This document shows positions 37,292 through 44,592 of a stretch of 64,000 nucleotides of DNA, in pieces. Made by a program: the position numbers and the translations under genes. The notes beneath the pieces are model-generated. The model was not told the origin of the DNA and searched no databases. It saw only the letters and a program-made list of their open reading frames with translations. Within the stretch, counting starts at the first letter, position 1. Every line of letters starts with the position of its first letter. Source of the stretch: Sphingomonas adhaesiva (GTDB lineage Bacteria > Pseudomonadota > Alphaproteobacteria > Sphingomonadales > Sphingomonadaceae); assembly GCF_036946125.1 (NCBI RefSeq), contig NZ_JAQIJT010000001.1, forward strand, positions 310,001 to 374,000, written 5' to 3'.

Positions 37292-37922
37292 GCGGGCGGT
37301 CCGTGCCGTCTCCGCCCGACAGCGCTGGGCGCTGCCGGGCAGCCGGCATGACCGCATCATCGCCACTGCCAATTGGGTACTGCCGGTGTCGATCGGGGTA
37401 CTCGCCGCCTTCCTGGTGATGGCGCCGCTGACGATGGCGGGCGATTCGTCGTTCATCCTCGACAAGAACCGCGTCGAGGTGGCGAAGGAGCGGCTGAAAC
37501 TGCAGCAGGCGCGCTATCGCGGCACCGACGGCAGGGGGCAGCCCTTCTCGCTGACCGCGGGGTCCGCGGTGCAGCGCAGCTCCGCCGAGCCGGTCGTGCG
37601 GATCCAGGACCTCGCCGCGCAGATCCGCCTGTCGGACGGTCCCGCCGATGTCACCGCCCCCTCCGGCCGGTACGACATGGACAGCGAGCAGGTGAAGGTC
37701 GACGGCCCGATCCGAGTCACCGGGCCGAACGATTATACGCTGAATACCAACGACGCGGTCGTCGACCTGAAGTCGCGCCGGCTGCAATCGACCGGCGCGG
37801 TCAACGGCACCGTGCGGCAGGGGCAGTTCAGCGGCGACCGGATGAGCGCCGACCTCGAATCGCGGACCGTCACGCTGGACGGCAATGCGCGCTTGCGGTT
37901 CGATCCGCGAGCAACGAAATAG
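37284..37922 (+). CDS. lptC: LPS export ABC transporter periplasmic protein LptC
   Basis: LptC is a bitopic inner-membrane protein that receives lipopolysaccharide from LptB2FG and passes it to LptA. The 212-residue product has an N-terminal helix (IIATANWVLPVSIGVLAAFL) and a periplasmic beta-jellyroll with YDMDSEQVKVDGPIRV. The ATG overlaps the rnd stop (ATGTCTGA), which supports the start and coupling. It is followed by lptA five bases later. Confidence 0.9.
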   Translation: MSERAVRAVSARQRWALPGSRHDRIIATANWVLPVSIGVLAAFLVMAPLTMAGDSSFILDKNRVEVAKERLKLQQARYRGTDGRGQPFSLTAGSAVQRSSAEPVVRIQDLAAQIRLSDGPADVTAPSGRYDMDSEQVKVDGPIRVTGPNDYTLNTNDAVVDLKSRRLQSTGAVNGTVRQGQFSGDRMSADLESRTVTLDGNARLRFDPRATK

Positions 37923-37927
37923 CCGCG

Positions 37928-38470
37928 ATGCGAACCGCCGTCCTCCCTCTCCTCGCCGCCGCCCTGTCCGTCGCGTCCGGCGCGGATGCGCAGACGCGGC
38001 ACGACACCAATGCGCCGATCGATTTCGGCGCCGACCATATCGAGTTGCAGGATCGCGCCAATCGCGCCGTGCTCGCCGGCAACGTCGCGGTGAAGCAGGC
38101 GGAGATGACGCTGAACGCCGCGCGGATGACCGTGGCGTATACCGGACAGGTGCTGAACGGGAACCCGCAGGTATCGCGACTCGACGCCTCGGGCGGGGTG
38201 ACCGTGCGCCGGCCGGACCAGACCGCGCGCAGCCAGTTCGCGATCTACGACCTCAACCGCCGCGTCATCACCATGCTGGGCGCGGTGCGGCTCGACCAGG
38301 GCGGCAACACCGTCAACGGCGGACGGCTGACGATCAACCTCGATACCGGACGCGCGGTGATCGACGGCTCGTCGGTCGCGGGCGGCGGCGGCGGATCGGG
38401 TGGCACCGTGACGCAGGCGCCGGGCGGGCGCGTGACCGGCACCTTCTCGGTCCCGCGCCGCGGCAATTAG
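37928..38470 (+). CDS. lptA: LPS transport periplasmic protein LptA
   Basis: LptA is the periplasmic bridge of the LPS export machine. The 180-residue protein has a signal peptide (MRTAVLPLLAAALSVASGAD) and the OstA jellyroll with IDFGADHIELQDRANRAVLA and GNVAVKQAEMTLNAARMTV. A Gly/Ser-rich tail precedes the C-terminus. It begins five bases after lptC and should work with LptC, LptB and the unlinked LptFG and LptD. Confidence 0.92.
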   Translation: MRTAVLPLLAAALSVASGADAQTRHDTNAPIDFGADHIELQDRANRAVLAGNVAVKQAEMTLNAARMTVAYTGQVLNGNPQVSRLDASGGVTVRRPDQTARSQFAIYDLNRRVITMLGAVRLDQGGNTVNGGRLTINLDTGRAVIDGSSVAGGGGGSGGTVTQAPGGRVTGTFSVPRRGN

Positions 38471-38575
38471 GTCCGCGACGACGGAGCTTGCCTCTCCGGC
38501 GGAGGACATGCATGAATCCTGCCAAACGGGTATCGTTCACCATTCGATAACCCTGTTCTGCGAGGCGTGACGGTG

Positions 38576-39355
38576 ATGGACAGCATGACGACCCCCCTCG
38601 ACCGTGTGGAGCCGATCCACGAGGCGCCGGTGTCGAGCGGACTGTCGGTGGTGTCGATCGCGAAGAGCTACGACAAGCGCGTGGTGCTGACCGACGTGTC
38701 GGTGTCGGTGGGGCGCGGCGAGGTGATCGGGCTGCTCGGCCCCAATGGCGCGGGCAAGACGACCTGCTTCTATTCGGTCATGGGATTGGTGAAGCCCGAT
38801 TCGGGGCGCATCATGCTCGACGGCGCGGACATCACCGGGCTGCCGATGTATCGCCGTGCGATCCTGGGTCTCGGCTATCTGCCGCAGGAGACGTCGATCT
38901 TCCGCGGGCTGACGATCGAGAAGAACATCCTGACCGTGTTGGAGCTGGCGGAAAAGGACCCGGCGATACGCGCGGAGAAGCTGGAGACGCTGCTCTCCGA
39001 CTTCGGCCTCGCCCGGCTGCGCGACGCGCCCGCGATGGCGCTGTCCGGGGGCGAGCGCCGCCGTGCCGAAATCGCGCGCGCGCTGGCCGCCGATCCGTCG
39101 ATCATGCTGCTGGACGAGCCGTTCGCCGGTATCGATCCGATCTCGATCGCGGATATCCGCGACCTGGTCTGCCAGTTGAAGGAGCGCGGCATCGGCGTGC
39201 TCATCACGGACCATAACGTCCGGGAAACGCTCGACATCGTCGACCGTGCCTATATCATCTACGATGGCAAGGTGCTGTTCACCGGCAGCCCCGAAGAGCT
39301 GGTCGCGGACGAGAACGTGCGTCGCCTGTACCTGGGCGAGGGCTTCACGCTGTAG
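38576..39355 (+). CDS. lptB: LPS export ABC transporter ATP-binding protein LptB
   Basis: LptB powers lipopolysaccharide extraction from the inner membrane. The ATPase of about 259 residues has Walker A GLLGPNGAGKTTCFYS, the signature LSGGERRRAEIARAL and Walker B IMLLDEPFAGIDPISIADI, plus the family's C-terminal DENVRRLYLGEGFTL. A GTG at 38567 is an alternative start. The ATG at 38576 is chosen as the more usual codon with a purine stretch upstream. It follows lptA by about 105 bp, which holds a 12-codon frame with a strong ribosome site. Confidence 0.96.
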   Translation: MDSMTTPLDRVEPIHEAPVSSGLSVVSIAKSYDKRVVLTDVSVSVGRGEVIGLLGPNGAGKTTCFYSVMGLVKPDSGRIMLDGADITGLPMYRRAILGLGYLPQETSIFRGLTIEKNILTVLELAEKDPAIRAEKLETLLSDFGLARLRDAPAMALSGGERRRAEIARALAADPSIMLLDEPFAGIDPISIADIRDLVCQLKERGIGVLITDHNVRETLDIVDRAYIIYDGKVLFTGSPEELVADENVRRLYLGEGFTL

Positions 39356-39397
39356 CGGCCATGACGACGCGGACCGTCTTTCGATGAGCTATTCCCG

Positions 39398-40864
39398 ATG
39401 AGTCTGGCCCCGCGCCTGGACCTGCGTCAGTCGCAGTCGCTGGTGATGACGCCGCAGCTTCAGCAGGCGATCAAGCTGCTGACGCTGTCCAACCTGGAGA
39501 TAGAGGGCGTCATCGCCGAGGAGATCGAGCGCAACCCGCTGCTCGATTCCACCCCCGCGGCCGAGGACGGCGCCAGCGCCCCCCCTGCGGAGACCCCCGT
39601 GCGGGACGAGCCCGCCGGCGCCGACGAACTGGTGATGGCCGGCGAGGCGACGGGCGAGGCGCTCGACGTCGATATCGCGGCCGAGCGGTTCGACGACGGT
39701 CCCGGCGATCACGCCGGGCCGTCGAGCGGCAATACGGTGTCGCCGTCCGCGGGCGAGGCGCCCGACCTCGACGCCTTCGCCGGAAGCAACGAAAGCCTCG
39801 CCGACGTGCTGCTGACGCAGGCGGGCGCGGCATTCGACGACGGCGACCTGTTCATCGCCCGCGCGCTGATCGACCAGATCGACGAGGCGGGCTACCTGCG
39901 CGCCGACCTGCTCGACATCGCACAGCGGCTCGGCGTGCCGCTGGCGCGGGTCGAGGCGGTGCTGGCGACGATCCAGCGCTTCGAGCCGACCGGGGTGGGC
40001 GCGCGCTCGCTCGCCGAATGTCTCGCGATCCAGGCGCGCGAGGTCGACCGCTACGACCCGTGCGTCGCGGCGCTGCTCGATCATCTCGACCTGCTCGCGC
40101 GCGGCGACCTGACCCGGCTCAAGCGCATCTGCCGCTGCGACGACGAGGATATGGCGGACATGATCCGCGAATTGCGCGGCTACGACCCCAAGCCCGGCTG
40201 CCGCTACGGCGGCGAGGCGCCGCCGCCGGTCATCCCCGACCTGACCGTGACGCGCGCGCGGGACGGCTGGGCGATCGAGCTGAACGCCGCGACGCTGCCG
40301 CGGGTGCTGGTCAACAAGAGCTACTACAGCGAACTGGCGTCCGGCCCGCAGGACAAGGCCGGCAAGGCATGGCTGGCGGAGAAGCTGGCCAGCGCCAACT
40401 GGCTGGTGAAGGCGCTCGACCAGCGACAGCGCACGATCATCCGCGTCGCGACCGAGATCGTGAAGCAGCAGGAGGCGTTCTTCCTCCACGGCGTCGCCCA
40501 TCTGCGCCCGCTGACGCTGCGTCAGGTCGCGGACGCGATCGAGATGCATGAATCGACCGTCAGCCGGGTGACGAGCAACAAGTATCTCAGCTGCGCGCGC
40601 GGGCTGTTCGAGCTCAAGTACTTCTTCACCTCGGCAATCGCCGCGGCGGATGGGGGCGACGCGGTATCGGCGGAAGCGGTGAAGAGCGCGATCCGCGCCC
40701 TCATCGCGAACGAAGGGGCGGCGATCCTGTCGGACGATACGCTGGTGGACATGCTGAATGCCAGGGGCTTCGGCATCGCGCGCCGCACCGTGGCGAAGTA
40801 CCGCGAGGCGATGGGGATCGGCAGCTCCGTCCAGCGGCGCCGGGCGCGCGCGCTGGCGGGCTAG
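39398..40864 (+). CDS. rpoN: RNA polymerase sigma-54 factor RpoN
   Basis: Sigma-54 directs RNA polymerase to -24/-12 promoters and needs an ATPase activator. The 488-residue protein has the glutamine-rich activator region I (MSLAPRLDLRQSQSLVMTPQ), an acidic middle region, the core-binding domain, the helix-turn-helix near ADAIEMHESTVSRVTSNKYL and the RpoN box (ARRTVAKYREAMGI) near the end. It follows lptB by 42 bp, the order typical of proteobacteria, and should read the glnK-amtB promoter at 32157. Confidence 0.97.
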   Translation: MSLAPRLDLRQSQSLVMTPQLQQAIKLLTLSNLEIEGVIAEEIERNPLLDSTPAAEDGASAPPAETPVRDEPAGADELVMAGEATGEALDVDIAAERFDDGPGDHAGPSSGNTVSPSAGEAPDLDAFAGSNESLADVLLTQAGAAFDDGDLFIARALIDQIDEAGYLRADLLDIAQRLGVPLARVEAVLATIQRFEPTGVGARSLAECLAIQAREVDRYDPCVAALLDHLDLLARGDLTRLKRICRCDDEDMADMIRELRGYDPKPGCRYGGEAPPPVIPDLTVTRARDGWAIELNAATLPRVLVNKSYYSELASGPQDKAGKAWLAEKLASANWLVKALDQRQRTIIRVATEIVKQQEAFFLHGVAHLRPLTLRQVADAIEMHESTVSRVTSNKYLSCARGLFELKYFFTSAIAAADGGDAVSAEAVKSAIRALIANEGAAILSDDTLVDMLNARGFGIARRTVAKYREAMGIGSSVQRRRARALAG

Positions 40865-40872
40865 CCCCCTTC

Positions 40873-40901
40873 CGTCACCCCGGGCTTGACCCGGGGTGAC
40901 G
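40873..40901. repeat. REP-like short palindrome (GTCAYCCCGGG family)
   Basis: CGTCACCCCGGGC followed by TTGACCCGGGGTGACG, a near-perfect inverted repeat and the best copy of the family in the window. It lies between the convergent rpoN and S10 peptidase genes and can fold in both transcripts. Confidence 0.88.
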
Positions 40902-40910
40902 AAGGGACGC

Positions 40911-42563
40911 TCAGTTCGGCCCGGTGGCCGGTCCCTCGCTCGCCGCCACCGTCGGCGTGACCGGCGGTGTCCCCGACAGGGCGACCGCCACCGCGCGGTC
41001 GTACCATGCCGCCAGGTCGCGCTTCATCGTCACCAGCGCCTCGGGGTTGAGATAGATCATGTGCCCGCCCGGATAGTAGGTGAAGCGCAGGTTCGGGCGC
41101 TGCGACGGCTCCAGCATCATGTGCCCCAGGTCGTTCTCGGTCCCGAAGAACGGCGTCGCCATGTCGTACCAGCCGTTCATCGACAGCACTTGCAGGTACG
41201 GGTTGGCGCGCATCGCCGCGGCGAGATCGATCGCGGTGTTGGGATTGTTCTGCTGCCCCATGCGGTTGGGGGCGTCGTGCCTCCAGTTCCACGTCCAGCC
41301 CGCCGCGTCGCGTGCCGACAGCCGGTACGGCATCTCGGTCCTGTAGCCGAGCCGATGGGTCACGTAATCCTGGAAGCTGCCGATGAAGGCGCCGCTGATC
41401 GCCTCCGACGACACGTCGGTTTCCGGCCGCTCGCCGGCGGCATCGCTGTCGGTGCCGATGTAGCGCGAATCGAATCGGCCAACGACGCGGCGCTGGTCGC
41501 GCAGCAGCTCCTTCTGGAACCGCGGCAGATCGACGCGCAGATTGGCGCGCTTGACGAAGTCCGCCGACAGGCCGGTCAGCTCGCTCATGCGCTGCGCCAC
41601 CTGGTCGCGCTCCGCGGCGCCGATGTCCTGCCCCTTGGCCAGCGCGGACATGTACGCGCCGGTCGCGAACTCGCGCGCCTGCTGGACCGCGGTGGCGACG
41701 TCGGCGGGGCGGTTGGGCAGCCGGTTGTGGTACCATGCGGTCGCCGCATAGCTGGGCAGGTAGTTGATATAGACCTGATCCAGCCCCGGCTGGCGATAGC
41801 CGTAGTTCATGATCGAGCTGAACAGCACCACCCCGTTCAGCGCCATGCCGCGCTCCTGCAGCTGATACGCCAGCGCGCCCGAGCGCAGCGTGCCGTAGCT
41901 TTCGCCGAAGAGGAACTTGGGGCTGTTCCAGCGCCCGAACTTGGTCGCGTAGCGCAGGATCGCCTTCGCGAAGGCGTCGGCATCCTCGTCCACGCCATAG
42001 AAGGCGGAGGGCCTCATATCGCCCAGCGGACGCGAATAGCCCGCGCCGATCGCATCGAGGAACACCATGTCGGTCTTGTCGAGCAGCGTATAGGGGTTCG
42101 GCGCGACGTCATAGGGTGCCGGGCGGATGAACTCCGGGTTGCCGGTCTGGAGCCGAACCGGCGCGAACGATCCCATGTGCAGCCAGAAGGTCGGGCTGCC
42201 CGGGCCGCCGTTGTAGAAGAAGGTGACCGGGCGCTTCGTCCCCGGCTTCGTCCCGTCCAGCGTGTAGGCGGTGTAGAACATCGACGCGGTCGGCTTCCCC
42301 TCCAGATCGCGCAGCGTCAGCGTGCCCGCGGTCGCGGTATAGCCCAGCCGCTTGCCCGCCACCGTCACGCTGCCGGTCGATCGCTCCTCGCGCTCCTCGA
42401 TCGGGGCGTTGGCATAGCTCGATTCGACCGCATCGCGTTGCGCCTCGGCGTTGCTGTTCGACGATCTGGCCGCCCTGTCCTGCGCGACGGCGGGACAGGA
42501 AGCCAGCAACAGTCCGGTGGCGAGCGCGACACGCATCATATTTCTTCCGTTCTTCATCGACAT
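40911..42563 (-). CDS. S10-family serine carboxypeptidase, exported
   Basis: The 550-residue protein has a signal peptide (MSMKNGRNMMRVALATGLLL to VAQ) and the S10 (carboxypeptidase C) motifs: FYNGGPGSPTFWLHMGSF for the oxyanion loop, LFGESYGTLRSGALAY with the nucleophilic Ser, and the terminal GGHMIYLNPEAL with the catalytic His. The Asp is likely in MNGWYDMATPF. S10 enzymes remove C-terminal residues at acid pH and are common in sphingomonads, often near transport genes. It should act in the periplasm or outside. An alternative ATG lies two codons in. Confidence 0.9.
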   Translation of the reverse strand: MSMKNGRNMMRVALATGLLLASCPAVAQDRAARSSNSNAEAQRDAVESSYANAPIEEREERSTGSVTVAGKRLGYTATAGTLTLRDLEGKPTASMFYTAYTLDGTKPGTKRPVTFFYNGGPGSPTFWLHMGSFAPVRLQTGNPEFIRPAPYDVAPNPYTLLDKTDMVFLDAIGAGYSRPLGDMRPSAFYGVDEDADAFAKAILRYATKFGRWNSPKFLFGESYGTLRSGALAYQLQERGMALNGVVLFSSIMNYGYRQPGLDQVYINYLPSYAATAWYHNRLPNRPADVATAVQQAREFATGAYMSALAKGQDIGAAERDQVAQRMSELTGLSADFVKRANLRVDLPRFQKELLRDQRRVVGRFDSRYIGTDSDAAGERPETDVSSEAISGAFIGSFQDYVTHRLGYRTEMPYRLSARDAAGWTWNWRHDAPNRMGQQNNPNTAIDLAAAMRANPYLQVLSMNGWYDMATPFFGTENDLGHMMLEPSQRPNLRFTYYPGGHMIYLNPEALVTMKRDLAAWYDRAVAVALSGTPPVTPTVAASEGPATGPN

Positions 42564-42632
42564 GCCCCGTCATCGACCGTACGGCCCCCGGGCGTCAACG
42601 ACTGCTTAACCACGTTGCGGCATCGTAACGGC

Positions 42633-43028
42633 ATGAACGGCACGTTCCATTTCCGGGTCGATCCCGAACGCAATCTGATCGTCACGACGATCGACGGCTT
42701 CTTCGACGAAGACGTGTACGCCCGGTACATGGAGGCGCGCGCCGCGGCGTTCCGCGAGTTGCGCTGCGGTCCCAACGAACATCTGTCGCTGTCCGACCTG
42801 CGCGGGATGAACATCCAGTCGCAGGACATCGTCGCGGCCTTCTCCGCGATGCTGGCACAGCCGACCTATCAGTCGAAACGGCTGGGCCTCGTCATCGGAT
42901 CGTCGCTGGCGCGGATGCAGCTGAGCCGGGCGCTGGGGACGCGAGCCGGGGGCAATGCCCGGGTGTTCGAGCACTATGACGACGCGGAGCATTGGGTGCT
43001 TACGGGCGAGATCCGCGACCCGGCCTAA
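42633..43028 (+). CDS. Hypothetical protein with STAS/SpoIIAA-like features, 131 aa
   Basis: The product starts MNGTFHFRVDPERNLIVTTI and has alternating strands and helices, with DGFFDEDVYARYMEARAAAF and LSDLRGMNIQSQDIVAAF, resembling the SpoIIAA-like (STAS) fold. There is no catalytic motif. The call is a guess from pattern, not a family match. It reads away from the S10 gene, and its stop overlaps the convergent exonuclease stop by four bases. Confidence 0.6.
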   Translation: MNGTFHFRVDPERNLIVTTIDGFFDEDVYARYMEARAAAFRELRCGPNEHLSLSDLRGMNIQSQDIVAAFSAMLAQPTYQSKRLGLVIGSSLARMQLSRALGTRAGGNARVFEHYDDAEHWVLTGEIRDPA

Positions 43029-44023
43029 TCGTCCTCGTCCTCGAACCCGACCAGCGCCAGGGCGCGCGCGCGGATCTGGCGCGTCATGCACCAATGCACC
43101 AGCGCTTCCTCGCGCCCGTGCGTCACCCATACCTCGCGCGGGGAGATTTCGGTCAGCGTCTCCGTCAGTTCGTCCCAGTCGGCGTGGTCGGAGAGGATCA
43201 GCGGCAGCTCGATATTCTTCTGCCGCGCGCGCTGGCGCACCCGCATCCAGCCCGAGGCCATCGCGGTGATCGGGTCGGGCAGCCGCCGCGACCAGCGGTC
43301 GTTGAGCGCGGAGGGCGGGCACATCACGACATGCCCCGCCATCGCCGCCTTCGGCACCCCCGTCGCGGGGATGAGCTCGCCCAGGCGGACGCCCAGCTCC
43401 TCGTAGAGATCGCACAGCCGCTGGAGCGCGCCGTGGATGTAGATCGGCGCCTCGTGCCCCCGCGCCCGCAATTCCGCGATCACGCGCTGCGCCTTGCCCA
43501 GCGCATAGGCGCCGACCACCACGCACCGGGTCGGATTGGCGCGGAGCCGCGCGATCAGCTTGTCGATCTCGTCCCCGGTGTCCGGGTGGCGGAAGACGGG
43601 AAGCCCGAACGTCGCCTCGGTAATGAAGACGTCGCACGCGACCGGCTGAAACGATGCGCAGGTCGGATCGGCGCGGCGCTTGTAGTCGCCCGACACCACG
43701 ACGCGCTCGCCGCGGTGGTCGAGCACGATCTGCGCCGAGCCCAGCACATGCCCCGCGGGGACGAAACCGATCGTGACGTCGCCCATCGTGATGCTGCCGC
43801 CGTACGGCACGGGGTTGCCCGCCTGCGGACCGTAGCGCGCGTCCATGATCGCGAGCGTCTCCGGCGTCGCCCATACCGCGCCGTGCCCGCCGCGCGCATG
43901 GTCGGCATGACCGTGCGTCACCAGCGCGCGCGGCCGCGGGACGGAGGGGTCAACCCACGCATCGGCGGGCCGGACGTAGATGCCGGTCGGATGCGGTTCC
44001 AGCCAATCGCCCAGCGTCGCCAT
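43025..44023 (-). CDS. Ligase-associated DNA damage response exonuclease (MBL fold)
   Basis: Metallo-beta-lactamase-fold nuclease of the SNM1/beta-CASP type and one of the four proteins of the ligase-associated repair set (TIGR04122-like). The 332-residue protein begins MATLGDWLEPHPTGIYVRPA and has the metal motif THGHADHARGG near residue 41, then PAGHVLGSAQI, SGDYKRRADPTC, and LSDHADWDEL with the later His. Relatives digest DNA from 5' ends with Mn2+. The 59-aa membrane gene and the Lhr-like helicase lie divergently next to it, while the ligase is 39 kb away. Confidence 0.94.
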   Translation of the reverse strand: MATLGDWLEPHPTGIYVRPADAWVDPSVPRPRALVTHGHADHARGGHGAVWATPETLAIMDARYGPQAGNPVPYGGSITMGDVTIGFVPAGHVLGSAQIVLDHRGERVVVSGDYKRRADPTCASFQPVACDVFITEATFGLPVFRHPDTGDEIDKLIARLRANPTRCVVVGAYALGKAQRVIAELRARGHEAPIYIHGALQRLCDLYEELGVRLGELIPATGVPKAAMAGHVVMCPPSALNDRWSRRLPDPITAMASGWMRVRQRARQKNIELPLILSDHADWDELTETLTEISPREVWVTHGREEALVHWCMTRQIRARALALVGFEDEDD

Positions 44024-44099
44024 CTCCCGTGAACCCGCGACGCGGCGGATCGTATCCCCGCACCCGCTCGTTGATGGCGCACACGACGGGAGAAAGACG

Positions 44100-44279
44100 A
44101 TGGTCGGAGATGGCCTGTGGAGTTTCGTGGTGATCGCCGGGCCGATCATCCTGGGGCTGGCGCTGCTGTACGCAATCCTGCGCAACCGCCGCACCCGCGA
44201 GCAGGAGGCGCGCACCGAGCAGGCGACGCACGAGCTGTATCGCGAAACCTCGGCAGAGGATCGCATCCATACGCCTTGA
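44100..44279 (+). CDS. Small single-pass membrane protein, 59 aa
   Basis: The product has a hydrophobic helix SFVVIAGPIILGLALLYAIL (residues 8-27) followed by a charged tail NRRTREQEARTEQ, so it should be a small inner-membrane protein with a cytosolic C-terminus. I recognise no family. It sits between the divergent repair exonuclease and the helicase gene, and a role in that system is only a possibility. Confidence 0.7.
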   Translation: MVGDGLWSFVVIAGPIILGLALLYAILRNRRTREQEARTEQATHELYRETSAEDRIHTP

Positions 44280-44283
44280 ACGA

Positions 44284-44550
44284 GTTCACGCGGAGGCGCG
44301 GAGGCGCGGAGGGGTTGCGCATCGGGGCATGTCCTGGCCTTCACGGCGATGGGTTCGCGCGGAGCCGCAGAGGACGCAGAGGAAAGGTGCCGCAGGCCGA
44401 TACATCTTCCTCCGCAAGCGTAACGATGCTGCTGCCGCGGACCCTTCCCGCTAGCGCGTGCTCTGCGCGAACATCACTACTGCGCTGGCGGGGAGCACGA
44501 TCGTGTCACCAAAAGCGCGCCTCTCCGCGTCTCCGCGCCTCCGCGTGAAC
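44284..44550. repeat. Nested inverted repeat element, about 267 bp
   Basis: The left arm GTTCACGCGGAGGCGCGGAG is matched by an inverted arm ending CTCCGCGCCTCCGCGTGAAC at 44550. A second, inner pair (GTTCGCGCGGAGC at 44353 and GCTCTGCGCGAAC at 44459) repeats the pattern, and both right arms are followed by ATCACT. No transposase is inside. This fills most of the 313-bp gap before the helicase gene. Confidence 0.75.
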
Positions 44551-44592
44551 ATCACTCTGGCGGCACGCCCCCCGGCTTCCTAGATCAACGAC

